Positions 24,808-33,555 of a stretch of DNA of 64,000 nt are shown here, in pieces. The stretch is from Kibdelosporangium banguiense. Its GTDB lineage: Bacteria > Actinomycetota > Actinomycetes > Mycobacteriales > Pseudonocardiaceae. The DNA lies in contig NZ_JAGINW010000001.1 in assembly GCF_017876405.1 (NCBI RefSeq), positions 7,701,203 to 7,765,202 on the forward strand, in the 5' to 3' direction. How positions within the stretch are numbered: position 1 is the stretch's first letter; every line of letters begins with the position of its first letter. The notes under the pieces are model-generated. The model ran no database searches, was not told where the DNA came from, and worked only from the letters and a program-made list of their open reading frames with translations. The translations under genes were made by a program, and so were the position numbers.

Positions 24808-25924
24808 ACCGGACCGGCATCGCGGAAATGCCGTTGAGGAACGTGGATCCGAGGTAGTCCGGTGTGTCGGCGAGCTCGACCTGGCGGGTGCGCCGGCTCA
24901 GCTCGTCGAACAGGACCCGGATCTGCAGGCGCGCCAGGTGATCGCTGAGGCACGAGTGCGGGCCGCCCGCGCCGAAGGCGACATGCGGGTTGGGGGAGCG
25001 TGTGAGGTCGAAGGACATGGGCTCGTCGAACACAGCCTCGTCGCGGTTGGCGGCGATGTAGTACATCGCGACGCGATCGCCTTTGCTGATGGGCTGTCCG
25101 GCGATGTCCGTGTCCTTGGTCGCGGTGCGTTGGAACTGCATCAGAGGTGAGACCCAGCGCAGCATCTCGTCGGCACCGGTGGCCATGATCGCCGGATTGT
25201 CCCGCAGCAGCCGCCATTGCCGGGGATGTTCGATCAACGCGAGCATCGCGCCGGCGAGCAGGTGCTGGGTGGCCAGATGCCCGGCCGTGATCAGCACCAG
25301 CACCAGCAGCTCGAATTCCCGTGTGGTCAGGCCGGTTTCGCCACGGATGTCGCGGGCGAACCGGAACAGTTCCATGGTCGCGTTCATCGGCGATTCGAGT
25401 GGGTCGCTCAGTTCCCGCGCGATCCACTGGACATGCCGGCGATCCTTCTGATCGGGGAAACCGAGCAACTCCGCGAGTACGGACATGCAGAACTCGGCGG
25501 CGACGTCTTTGGCGAAATCACAGTCGTCGAGTTCGAATGCCCGGTCCAACGTCCGTGTGCACAGCGCCCTTACGCGGCGTTCGGACAGCGCGAGGATAGG
25601 CGCTGCCAGCCGGCGCAACCTAGTGTGGGACGGCGGATCCAGGTTGAGCATCGTCGGGCTGGGTTCGTTTCGCGGGCCGTATGGGATTTCGTTGAGCAAT
25701 GCCCCGTTCGGCACAGAGGAGAAAGTCTCCCCGTCGCGGGAAACTCGTACCACGTCCGGGTGACGGGTCACTACCCAGAAGGGTGGCAGGTCTTCTCTGC
25801 GGTGCAGGAAAACCGGGGCCTCAAGACGCAACCGGGCGAACGCGTCGTGGGGCGGGCCGAAAAGGAACGTGTCCGGACTGACCAGATCAATGTCCAAGGG
25901 ACCAGCCTTGTCTGACAGCGACAA
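24797..25924 (-). CDS. Cytochrome P450 with altered I-helix and heme loop
   Basis: The 375-residue P450 has the K-helix EMLR (GADEMLRWVSP), PNPHVAFGAGGPHSCLSDHL as heme-ligand loop with the thiolate Cys, and LDPPSHTRLRRLAAP. Two features are unusual. The I-helix reads ITAGHLATQHL, so the acid-alcohol pair normally used for oxygen activation (AGxE/DT) is Leu-Ala. The Gly after CL is Ser. It is short for a bacterial P450. It lies 39 nt downstream of a lipoprotein gene on the same strand and converges on the flavin reductase. A role in modifying the cluster product is likely; activity as a normal monooxygenase is uncertain. Confidence 0.85.
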   Translation of the reverse strand: MSLSDKAGPLDIDLVSPDTFLFGPPHDAFARLRLEAPVFLHRREDLPPFWVVTRHPDVVRVSRDGETFSSVPNGALLNEIPYGPRNEPSPTMLNLDPPSHTRLRRLAAPILALSERRVRALCTRTLDRAFELDDCDFAKDVAAEFCMSVLAELLGFPDQKDRRHVQWIARELSDPLESPMNATMELFRFARDIRGETGLTTREFELLVLVLITAGHLATQHLLAGAMLALIEHPRQWRLLRDNPAIMATGADEMLRWVSPLMQFQRTATKDTDIAGQPISKGDRVAMYYIAANRDEAVFDEPMSFDLTRSPNPHVAFGAGGPHSCLSDHLARLQIRVLFDELSRRTRQVELADTPDYLGSTFLNGISAMPVRFRH

Positions 25925-25963
25925 CCGTAACCGGAACGATACTGGTCCCTTGGACGAAGGCGG

Positions 25964-26842
25964 CTACTTGTTCGGCGAGACGATGATCGAGGAGCCCTGC
26001 GGCACCGGCAGGACCTGGACCCGGCCTGCCTTGATCGCCTCGTTGACCGCCTGTTGCTGCTGGTAGGCCTGGTAACCGGGGATGCCGCCGGGGAAGTTCG
26101 CGGCGGCCTGCTTGTCCACCTCGGCGGCCTGGCTGCGCAGCTCGGCGGCCTGCTTGTCGGTCAGGCCCTGGACCAGCGCGGGCTGGATGCTGGGCTTCTG
26201 CAGCAGCACGGAGTTGATGGTGATCAGGTCGACGCCCTGGGTGAGGCTCTTGAGGACCTCCGGCAGCTGGGCGAGGACGTCCTTCTCCCACTGGGCCTTG
26301 GCGGCGGCGTCGTTGTACAGCTTCTGCCACGGGTACTTCAGCGCCTCGTTGTCCGTGGCCCGGTCGAGCGCAGCGCCGACGTAGTTGCGCAGCAACGCCG
26401 TCCAGCCGGGTTTCATCTGCTCGCCGCCGTCGGTCGGGGCCGCGTCGTACTTGTAGGCGATCAGCTCGTGGAACATCTGGATCTTGCCGCCCGGCCAGGT
26501 CTTGCCGGTCGGGTCGGTGAACTCGGTGCAGTCGGTGGTCAGGGTGAACTTGACCGTGCCGTTGACCTTGATCTCCTGCGAGTCCTGCGTGGTGGAGGTC
26601 AGCGGCGCGGAATCGATGCCGTCGCTTTCGCCGAACGTGAAGTCGCGCTGCCCTTTCGGGTAGTAGTAATGGTCGTCGTTGATGTCACTGACATCGCGGT
26701 CGTCCTCGCACTCGACGAACTTGCGCGAGTCGAACGGGCCGGCCCCGTACTGCAACGACACCTCGCTGGACGTCGGATTGGCGATCGAACACCCCGCGAC
26801 GACCACTAACAACAACGGCACGACTGCTAAACGGCTCTTCAT
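25964..26842 (-). CDS. Band 7/SPFH-like lipoprotein
   Basis: The 292-residue protein has a lipoprotein leader with lipobox VVVAGC. The mature part has a beta-rich section (VKFTLTTDCTEFTDPTG) followed by long helices with EKDVLAQLPEVLKSLTQGVD, ITINSVLLQKP and QGLTDKQAAELRSQAAEVDK, the pattern of SPFH (prohibitin/stomatin-like) domains seen in actinobacterial lipoproteins. It ends with SSIIVSPNK. These proteins are thought to form membrane assemblies, but the role of this subgroup is unknown. The P450 gene follows 39 nt downstream, so they may be cotranscribed. Confidence 0.7.
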   Translation of the reverse strand: MKSRLAVVPLLLVVVAGCSIANPTSSEVSLQYGAGPFDSRKFVECEDDRDVSDINDDHYYYPKGQRDFTFGESDGIDSAPLTSTTQDSQEIKVNGTVKFTLTTDCTEFTDPTGKTWPGGKIQMFHELIAYKYDAAPTDGGEQMKPGWTALLRNYVGAALDRATDNEALKYPWQKLYNDAAAKAQWEKDVLAQLPEVLKSLTQGVDLITINSVLLQKPSIQPALVQGLTDKQAAELRSQAAEVDKQAAANFPGGIPGYQAYQQQQAVNEAIKAGRVQVLPVPQGSSIIVSPNK

Positions 26843-26891
26843 CAGGGTTCCCCTCGGCTCGGGCAGGTCGGGAGACCTTATCGCCCAGCCC

Positions 26892-26907
26892 GCGGGACCA
26901 GTCCCGC
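26892..26907 (-). terminator. Short hairpin downstream of the pentapeptide gene
   Basis: GCGGGA and TCCCGC form a 6-bp stem on a 4-nt loop, 5 bp after the stop of the pentapeptide-repeat gene. It is a weak terminator candidate without a U-tract. Confidence 0.35.
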
Positions 26908-26911
26908 CAAC

Positions 26912-27544
26912 TCAGTCCTTGATCGTGATCCCCAGCGCGCCGGCCAGGCTGTACGCCAGGCTCTGCAGGTCGCCGCTGTGGATGACCGCGCCCGCGAAAC
27001 TCGTCACGCCGTTGACGCCCAGCAGGTCGCAGTCGGTGAAACCGGTCTTGGCCATCGTGGCCTCGGCGAACCTGGCCTCCCGCAGATTGCAGCCCTCGAA
27101 TTGTGTGCCGGTGAGATCCGCGTTCTGGAAGTCGGCGCCCTGCAGATTGCAGTTGCGGAAAACCGTGCGCCGAAACCGCGAGAACCGGAAGGCCGCCAGA
27201 TCGGCCCGGCAGTCCTCAATGGTCGTGTCCCGCAAAGAGCACTCGGCCCACGAGGACCCAGTCATCCGGCTGCCGGTCAACAGCACCCTGAGCAGAGAGG
27301 TGTCGCGAGCCGAGACATTGGCCAGGTCACTGTTCTCGAACAAGGTCTCGGTGAAGCTGGACTTCACCACCCGCAACCCCGACAGCTTGGTGTCGGAGAA
27401 CCGGCACCGCTCAAGCTCAAGCGACTCGACAGCCCGCCCGGACAGCTCAAGACCCGAATAGTGCACGCCGCGATAGACGACATCATCCTCGAAGTCATGC
27501 TCCTCAAGGTTCCCCGGAATCAGCGCGGCAGCCTGTCGACCCAT
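26912..27544 (-). CDS. Pentapeptide-repeat protein
   Basis: A 210-residue protein built mostly of A(D/N)LXX-type repeats: FENSDLANVSARDTSLL, FRNCNLQGADFQNADLTG, TQFEGCNLREARF. These fold into a right-handed quadrilateral beta-helix. Some members (Qnr, McbG, AlbG, MfpA) protect DNA gyrase by mimicking DNA; many others have no known role. It sits inside the putative biosynthetic region, so self-protection is possible but not shown. ATG 27544 is preferred over 27598 because the first 18 codons lack repeat character. Confidence 0.85.
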   Translation of the reverse strand: MGRQAAALIPGNLEEHDFEDDVVYRGVHYSGLELSGRAVESLELERCRFSDTKLSGLRVVKSSFTETLFENSDLANVSARDTSLLRVLLTGSRMTGSSWAECSLRDTTIEDCRADLAAFRFSRFRRTVFRNCNLQGADFQNADLTGTQFEGCNLREARFAEATMAKTGFTDCDLLGVNGVTSFAGAVIHSGDLQSLAYSLAGALGITIKD

Positions 27545-27600
27545 ACCCAGGACCCTACCGACGAGCAGCCCCGAAACTGTCGTACCCCCAGTGCACACTC

Positions 27601-27624
27601 GCCTTCATGCTTGTGAGCAAAGGC
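27601..27624 (-). terminator. Hairpin after the GNAT gene
   Basis: Read on the minus strand, GCCTT and AAGGC enclose a nested TGCT/AGCA stem with loop CACA, 5 nt after the GNAT stop. It may end the NRPS operon. Confidence 0.4.
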
Positions 27625-27628
27625 CGGG

Positions 27629-28192
27629 TCACGGTGTATGGGCTGGGCGGGGGTCGGTAGCGAGGATGGCCATGGTGATGGCGTCGTGCCACTTTCCGTC
27701 CCAGAGCAGGGCGTCGCGGCGGGTGCCCTCCTCGATGAAGCCGCATTTTGTGTAGACGTGGCGGGCGCGGGGGTTGAAGTCGTAGACCTCGAGTTCGACT
27801 CGGTGCAGGCCGGCTACGTCGAAGGCGTAGTCGAGCACGAGCCGGATGGCCTCGGTGCCGTAGCCGAAGCCGTACGCGTGGGGCCCGACGAGGCTGATGC
27901 GGAAGTTGACCGACTGGTTCGCGGTGTTCAGGTTGTTGAGGACGATCTCGCCGACGAAGGTGTTCGCGCGCATGATGGCCCAGTCGGCGCGGTCGTTGTG
28001 CTCGGTGCGGGTGGCCAGCCAGTGGCGGGTGAGTTCCTGGGTGAATTCCTGCTGGGTGCCGGTCAGGCGCTTGCCCTCGGGATCGGACATCATCGCCCAG
28101 TAGCCGCCGAAGTGTTTCTCCGACAGTTGCTCGAGGCGGACAAGCGAGCCGGTCAGCACCGGCTGATTCTCCAACGTCACTCTGCCACTCAA
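27629..28192 (-). CDS. RimJ/RimL-type GNAT acetyltransferase
   Basis: The 187-residue protein has GNAT motifs: LVRLEQLSEKHF near the start, NFRISLVGPHAYGFGYGTEA with the acetyl-CoA loop GYGTEA, RLVLDYAFDVAGLHRVELEV and ARHVYTKCGFIEEGTRRDAL. This subfamily N-acetylates protein termini, amino groups or small molecules. The gene starts 7 bp after the type II thioesterase stop, so it may belong to the NRPS operon and tailor or detoxify its product; it could equally be a housekeeping neighbour. Confidence 0.85.
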   Translation of the reverse strand: MSGRVTLENQPVLTGSLVRLEQLSEKHFGGYWAMMSDPEGKRLTGTQQEFTQELTRHWLATRTEHNDRADWAIMRANTFVGEIVLNNLNTANQSVNFRISLVGPHAYGFGYGTEAIRLVLDYAFDVAGLHRVELEVYDFNPRARHVYTKCGFIEEGTRRDALLWDGKWHDAITMAILATDPRPAHTP

Positions 28193-28199
28193 CCAGGCT

Positions 28200-28955
28200 T
28201 CACCCAGAGGAGCGACTCAAGGCGCCGGTGATCTTCGCGAGGATCTCCGTGCGTGCGTCGAGGAGGTAGTAGTGGTCACCTGGCAGGGTTCCGGTTTGTA
28301 CGGACGCTTCGGTGTGACGGCCCCAGCCTGGTGATTCGGCAGCGGGTACGTGGGGGTCCTCGCGGCCGACGAGCACGGTGATGGGGCAGGTGAGCTCCTG
28401 TCCGGGACAGTACTCGTAGGAGTAGAACATTCGCAGGTCGTTGTGGATCGCGGGGATGATCACGGCACGGGTTTCGGGGTCGTCGAGTGCGCCGGAGTCG
28501 AAGCCGATTCGACGCAACTCGGCGATCACGTCGTGCTCGCTGCTGAAAGTCTCGCCGTTCGGGCGGCGACGATCTGGGGGCACGCAACCGGAAACGAAGA
28601 GATGGCAGATTCCTGGCGTGCGTTGCGCCGCCAGGATTCGGGCCGCCTCATAGCCGACGAGAGCTCCCATGCTGTGCCCGAACAGTACGCACGGACGGTC
28701 GACGAGCCATTGCAGAGCCGCTGCCACTCGACGGGCGGCCACGAGAAGGTCCGTGACCGGCGGTTCGCCGAGCCGGTCCTCCCGGCCGGGTAGTTGTACC
28801 GCCCAGAGCTCCACACCGGGCGGGACGTCCGCCGTCCAGGGATGGAAGAAACTCGCACCCCCACCGGCCGGCGGGACACAGACGATTCTGGCCCGGACGT
28901 CCGGATGCGTGGCCAGCAGCCGGAGGTTCTGCTGCCAGGGAGGTGCGATCGTCAT
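28200..28955 (-). CDS. Type II thioesterase
   Basis: The 251-residue alpha/beta hydrolase has VCVPPAGGGASFFHPW (oxyanion loop), the nucleophile elbow LFGHSMGALVGYE, the acid in VLVGREDPHVP and the catalytic His in LPGDHYYLL, the standard pattern of GrsT/TycF-like editing thioesterases. It frees NRPS carrier proteins from wrong or stalled acyl groups. It overlaps the upstream P450 by 4 nt (ATGA). Because the NRPS has no terminal thioesterase, this enzyme might also release the product. Confidence 0.9.
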   Translation of the reverse strand: MTIAPPWQQNLRLLATHPDVRARIVCVPPAGGGASFFHPWTADVPPGVELWAVQLPGREDRLGEPPVTDLLVAARRVAAALQWLVDRPCVLFGHSMGALVGYEAARILAAQRTPGICHLFVSGCVPPDRRRPNGETFSSEHDVIAELRRIGFDSGALDDPETRAVIIPAIHNDLRMFYSYEYCPGQELTCPITVLVGREDPHVPAAESPGWGRHTEASVQTGTLPGDHYYLLDARTEILAKITGALSRSSG

Positions 28956-30175
28956 GTTCCCGCTCCAACGAGAGAGACATCCGCGGTGACCGGCAGGTGC
29001 AGATAACCCCGCAGTACGGAACGAAGGTTGTGTGTCGGTGTCCGGGCGGCACGAAGCTCAGGCAGGCGGGACAGCAGTTTGCTGAAGATGAGGGCGCCTT
29101 CCTCTCGCGCCATGGCCGCGCCGATGCAGAAATAGGATCCACCGCCGAAGCTGAGGGGTGGCGGACCTGACCGGCCGGGCACGAAACGATCGGGTTCGGT
29201 GTAGACAGCGGGGTCGCGGTTGGCGGAACCGAGCACGATGGCGAGTTCCGCGCCTGCGGGCAGTCTGGTTCCGCCCAGCTCGGTGGCGGCCACCGTGATG
29301 CGACGGGTGACTTGCATGGGAGCGTCGTACCTGAGCATTTCGGTCATCGCTGCCTGAATGAGGCTTGGTTGCGCACGCAGCTGGGCCACGACCGGAGGCG
29401 AACTCAGCAGCGCGGCCACACCGTTGCCGATGAAGTTGCTGGTGTTCATCGTCCCGGCGACGAAGATGGAGGCGAACATCGAGGTGAGCTCGTGCCAGGA
29501 GAGGGTCCCGGCCTCATGGACCTGCACCAGGTGGGACGCGAGGTCGTCGCCGGGATGGCGCCGGCGTGCCTCGATGACCTGCTCGAAGTAGACCTCCAGC
29601 TCCCGCAGGCTCTGATCGGCGGCCGCGAGGTCCGGTTGGGACAGCTGGGGTTCCAGCAGGTTGGCCAGGGCGAGTGAATGCGGCCGCAAGCCCGCGATCT
29701 CGTGCTCGGGCAGTCCCAGCAACCTGGCGATGCTGATGCTCGGCAGCCGGTAGGACAACACATTCTGGATGTCCGCCTCGCCGTGTGCGGCTATCTCCGC
29801 CACGAGATCGTCCACCAGAGTGTCCACGGTGGCCGACTCCGCGGCGATGTGCGAGGTGATCCGTCGCTTCGTGAAGAACCTGCTGACCACGCCGCGACGC
29901 CGCGGGTGTGACTCCGGATCGCCGAACTGCATCGTCCGCATCAGACAGACGACAGCCGGGTGACTCTCCCAGTCGGGGATCCGGCGTTTCACCCACGCTT
30001 CGTCGGGACGCCCGAAACCGGACAGTGCCTGTGCACAGTCGGCGTATCGGACGATGAGGATTGCCTGGTGCCTCTCGTCGTAGACCGGTGGGTGCTCCCT
30101 CAGACGGTCGTAGAGCGGGTAGGGATTGTGGCGTCCTTCCTCGGTGTCGAGCAGCTGCAAAGTTTCGGAGATCAT
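28952..30175 (-). CDS. Cytochrome P450 of the NRPS operon
   Basis: The 407-residue P450 starts at ATG 30175, overlapping the NRPS stop by 4 nt. It has AAMTEMLRYDAPMQVTRR (K-helix ExxR), ALANLLEPQ, and the heme loop PPLSFGGGSYFCIGAAMAR. The I-helix reads FVAGTMNTSNFIGN: the acid-alcohol pair is replaced by Met-Asn, as the pair is also missing in the second cluster P450 but present in the unrelated P450 at 61214. A likely substrate is the carrier-bound or released thiazoline or amino acid. A longer frame to 30376 is an overlap artefact. Confidence 0.88.
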   Translation of the reverse strand: MISETLQLLDTEEGRHNPYPLYDRLREHPPVYDERHQAILIVRYADCAQALSGFGRPDEAWVKRRIPDWESHPAVVCLMRTMQFGDPESHPRRRGVVSRFFTKRRITSHIAAESATVDTLVDDLVAEIAAHGEADIQNVLSYRLPSISIARLLGLPEHEIAGLRPHSLALANLLEPQLSQPDLAAADQSLRELEVYFEQVIEARRRHPGDDLASHLVQVHEAGTLSWHELTSMFASIFVAGTMNTSNFIGNGVAALLSSPPVVAQLRAQPSLIQAAMTEMLRYDAPMQVTRRITVAATELGGTRLPAGAELAIVLGSANRDPAVYTEPDRFVPGRSGPPPLSFGGGSYFCIGAAMAREEGALIFSKLLSRLPELRAARTPTHNLRSVLRGYLHLPVTADVSLVGAGT

Positions 30176-33100
30176 CGGGGTGCCTTCCTCTCGTCGAGCA
30201 GCAGGGTTGCCAACGCGGCCACGGTCGGTGCGGAGTACAGCTCGCGCAGGCTGACCTGCCAGTGCAGGTTGTCGCGCAACGACTTGGCGAGTTTGGCCGC
30301 GAGCAGGCTGTTGCCGCCCAGCGCGACGAAGTTGTCGGACCGCCGGCTGACCGGACGGCCCAGGACGAGCTCCCACTGGTGGGCGATGGTCTGTTCCAGT
30401 CCTGCCCTCGGGGGTTCGGCGGACACCGGTGCCGTCTCGACCGATTGCGAAGCCCAGGCGGTCAGGGTCTTTCGGTCGACCTTCCCGTTGGCGGTGAGCG
30501 GCAGTTCGTCGATGACGAAGAACTGAGCGGGGACTTCGTAGATCGGCAACCGAGCCGTCAGGCAGGACCTCAGATTGTCGAGGTCGACCACGCCGTTCGT
30601 CGCGACCAGGAAGCTCACGAGCCGCGGTCCGGCGGCCACAGTCGTACTCCGGTCGATCGCCGGGTGGTGGTGCAGCGTGGCGTCGATCTCGCCCAGTTCG
30701 ACGCGGAAACCGTTGATCTTCACCTGGAAGTCGGTGCGGCCCAGGATCTCCAGGACACCGCCTGGCCGGTAGCGCACAAGATCACCTGTCTTGTACCAGC
30801 GTTCGCCGCCATGCCATACGAACCGTTCGGCTGTCTGCCGGGGATCGCCGCGGTAGCCCTCGGCCACACAGACGCCGCCGACCCAGAGTTCACCGGCCAG
30901 CCAGTCGGGACAGTCCCGGCCGCGGGCGTCCACCACCCGGTGGCGTTGGTTGCTCAGCGGGAATCCGTAGGGGATCGAGGTCCAGTTCTCCTCGACGCGA
31001 TCCACGTCGAACGCGTTGGACCAGATGGCCGTCTCTGTCGGCCCGCCCAGCGCGACCAGCTTGCACCGGCCTTCGCTCGACGCTTCCAGGCGTCCGGGCA
31101 GATCGCGGGGAATCCAGTCGCCCGACAGCAGGGCCAGCCGGAGACTCGCGGGAAGTGGTCGTGACAAGGACAGCAGGGCGCCCATCGACAGAGGGACCGA
31201 GTTCCAGATGGTGACCTGGTGGCGCTCGATCAGCTCCCACCAGGCGCCGGGATCCCGTCGCTGCTGCTCGGTCACGAGCACCAAGGCACCGCCGGTGGAG
31301 AGCGGACCGAAGTTGTCGTAGACGGAAAGGTCGAAGTCCAGCGCTGTCAACGCCAGCGCCCGGTCGCCTTCGCCCACGCCGTAGCGCTCGTTGACCCAGT
31401 CGATCGTGTTGACGGCGGCGCGGTGGGAGACCTCGACTCCTTTGGGGTTTCCGGTCGAGCCCGAGGTGAAAATCAAGTACGCCAGACTGTCCGGTGTTCG
31501 ACCGGCCGGATGGGGCAGTGGCTCGGCGCTCGCGGCTTCGGTGGCGGTCAAAACCCGGACCGGGACCTCGGGGCCGTCATCGGCGGTCAACGCGAGGCGA
31601 ACGCCTGCGCTTTCAAGGATCTGCCGCTGCCTGTCAGGCGGCGTGTCAGGACCCACGGCCACGTAGGCCGCGCCTGCGGCCAGGATGCCCAGAACAGCCG
31701 CGATTTCGCCGTCACCTTTGGGCATCACGACCGCGACGACCTCCGAGGGGCTGACACCGAGTTCACGCAGCGAAGCGGCGATTCTCAGCGCGGAATCCGC
31801 CAACTGTCCATACGACACCGTCCGCCCGTCGCGGTAAAGGGCGGGCTGGTCGGGATGTTCCTTGGCACGTAAGAAGAATCGGTCGTGAAGAAGGGCGGGT
31901 CGAGGTGCTGTCGTGGAGTGGACTGCCTCACGTGCGGCTCGCTGGTGGGCTGGCAGGGCGATTTCCACCGGTCGCGACCAGACCGTTTCATCAGTGGCCA
32001 GGTCGCTCACGAGCCTGGTGTACGCGGCGAACGCGTCCTCGACGACACCCGGCTCGAACAAGCCGTCGACCGCGTCCCACACCAGGTCGACCCGGTCCTC
32101 GTGGTAGAAGACCTGGTGGTCCAGCCATACCTGTGGGGTCTGCGTGATCATGTACCCCAGATCGCCGAAGCACTTGCGGAACAGCGGCGTGACCATGTCA
32201 CCGCCGAACGCGTCGAACACGTTGTAGGAGAAGACAATCGGGGCCGGGTTGCCGTAGACGGAGTCCCGTTGGGCCAGGTCGCGTAACATCTCGACGCCGT
32301 AGTACTCCCCATGAGCCGCGTTGGCCCGGTGGGTCCGTTGGACACCGAGGACGCGCTGGGCGAAAGGCAGTTCGGCGGACAGATCGACGGGGAACAGGAC
32401 GACGTTGGAGAAATCGCCGACCATGTCCGGCACCGCCGGATGCGTACTGCGCCTGCCGAAGTGAGGCATGTTGAGCAGAAACCGCGGTTCGGTACTCCAC
32501 CGGCCGAGCACTTCGGCGTAGGCCGTGGCCAGAGCCATGGCCGGGGTCACGCCATGGGACTGGGCGTGGCCGACGAAACGCTGCCAGTCCGTCTTCGGCA
32601 TGGCGTGGCTGTGTCTGCGAAACCGTGGGCGGCGAATGTGTTCGGGTGCGACGGCCAGCGGACTCGCGGGCGCTCCCGGAAGACTGGGGAGAAGATCGCG
32701 CCAGTAGTCCTTGTCGGCTTGCCGCACATCGGCCATCTGCCCGCGCCGATCAGCGAGGTATTGCGGGAACTCGTATCCGACGGGCGGCAGCGGCTTGGCC
32801 GGGTCGCTGTAGTGACGGCTGAGATCGTCCAGGATCACCTGGACACTTCGGCCGTCGGCGACCAGAAGGTCGAACTCGCAATGAATCCGGGCGAATCCGT
32901 CGTGGGCGAGGGTGAGCTGGATATCGAAGACCTCACCACGCTCGACATCGAGACGGCGGTGTGACAGTGCGTCGCGGATGCGAGCCAGGGCTTGCTCGGT
33001 CTCCGCCGCCGGTTTCCCGCGCAGATCGTGGACCACCAGTTCGGACCATGGGGATTCGGGCATGATCTGCTGGCGGCCGTCAGGCAGGAACCGCGCTCGA

Positions 33101-33555
33101 AGCATGCCGTGCCTGCGCAGCAACGCGTGCACCGCTGCTTGCAGCCTGTCCGGTTCGATGTCGTTCGCGTCGAACTCGAAATAGACGTGAGAGCCGACAC
33201 CGCCAAGCGGTTGATCGTCCGCCCGGCCGACCCAGTACGCCTGCTGTGTCGGCGTCAGGTCGAACGGGGCGTGAATGTCGATCGGTACCGGGCGGGCGGC
33301 AGCGGGCTGGGCCTCGTCGATCGCCCTGGCCATGCTCGTCAGTCCGGGGTTGCTGTTGAGTGTGTCGAAGGACAGCGTCCGCGGGCCGAAGACCGTCTCC
33401 ACGCGGTGCACCAGGGAGATCGCGGCCAGGGAAGTACCACCGAGCTTGAAGAAGTCGTCGGTGGCGAGGACTTCGGATTGCTTGAGCGTGTCGCGCCACA
33501 TCTCGGCGAGCGTTGCCTCGGTGGCGGTCATGGTGCGGTTGATCGCGTCACGCAT
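30172..33555 (-). CDS. Non-ribosomal peptide synthetase, T-Cy-A-T, cysteine-specific
   Basis: The 1127-residue NRPS reads in order: carrier domain (Ser42 in LGGTSLAA); heterocyclization domain (about 95-530) with FDLTPTQQAYWVGR, the DxxxxDxxS motif as Asp229, Asp234 and Ser237, NMPHFGRR and TPQVWLDHQVF; adenylation domain (about 550-1030) with YLIFTSGSTGNPKG and YKTGDLVR; carrier domain (Ser1083 in LGGNSLLAA). Specificity residues by alignment are D742, L743, Y746, N785, L809, S811, L836, I844, W845, the usual cysteine code. It should condense an acyl group on the first carrier with cysteine and cyclise it to a thiazoline. It has no oxidase, epimerase or thioesterase domain. It overlaps the stand-alone A gene by 8 nt. 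Confidence 0.92.
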   Translation of the reverse strand: MRDAINRTMTATEATLAEMWRDTLKQSEVLATDDFFKLGGTSLAAISLVHRVETVFGPRTLSFDTLNSNPGLTSMARAIDEAQPAAARPVPIDIHAPFDLTPTQQAYWVGRADDQPLGGVGSHVYFEFDANDIEPDRLQAAVHALLRRHGMLRARFLPDGRQQIMPESPWSELVVHDLRGKPAAETEQALARIRDALSHRRLDVERGEVFDIQLTLAHDGFARIHCEFDLLVADGRSVQVILDDLSRHYSDPAKPLPPVGYEFPQYLADRRGQMADVRQADKDYWRDLLPSLPGAPASPLAVAPEHIRRPRFRRHSHAMPKTDWQRFVGHAQSHGVTPAMALATAYAEVLGRWSTEPRFLLNMPHFGRRSTHPAVPDMVGDFSNVVLFPVDLSAELPFAQRVLGVQRTHRANAAHGEYYGVEMLRDLAQRDSVYGNPAPIVFSYNVFDAFGGDMVTPLFRKCFGDLGYMITQTPQVWLDHQVFYHEDRVDLVWDAVDGLFEPGVVEDAFAAYTRLVSDLATDETVWSRPVEIALPAHQRAAREAVHSTTAPRPALLHDRFFLRAKEHPDQPALYRDGRTVSYGQLADSALRIAASLRELGVSPSEVVAVVMPKGDGEIAAVLGILAAGAAYVAVGPDTPPDRQRQILESAGVRLALTADDGPEVPVRVLTATEAASAEPLPHPAGRTPDSLAYLIFTSGSTGNPKGVEVSHRAAVNTIDWVNERYGVGEGDRALALTALDFDLSVYDNFGPLSTGGALVLVTEQQRRDPGAWWELIERHQVTIWNSVPLSMGALLSLSRPLPASLRLALLSGDWIPRDLPGRLEASSEGRCKLVALGGPTETAIWSNAFDVDRVEENWTSIPYGFPLSNQRHRVVDARGRDCPDWLAGELWVGGVCVAEGYRGDPRQTAERFVWHGGERWYKTGDLVRYRPGGVLEILGRTDFQVKINGFRVELGEIDATLHHHPAIDRSTTVAAGPRLVSFLVATNGVVDLDNLRSCLTARLPIYEVPAQFFVIDELPLTANGKVDRKTLTAWASQSVETAPVSAEPPRAGLEQTIAHQWELVLGRPVSRRSDNFVALGGNSLLAAKLAKSLRDNLHWQVSLRELYSAPTVAALATLLLDERKAPR

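Noticed and set aside
25964..27544. Assigning the lipoprotein and pentapeptide gene firmly to the biosynthetic cluster
   Set aside because: Only position supports it; both are common housekeeping-type genes in this family of bacteria.
30176..30376. N-terminal extension of the NRPS-operon P450
   Set aside because: It lies wholly inside the NRPS 3' end, is Arg/Gln/Pro-rich, and ATG 30175 gives the usual P450 start with an ATGA overlap.
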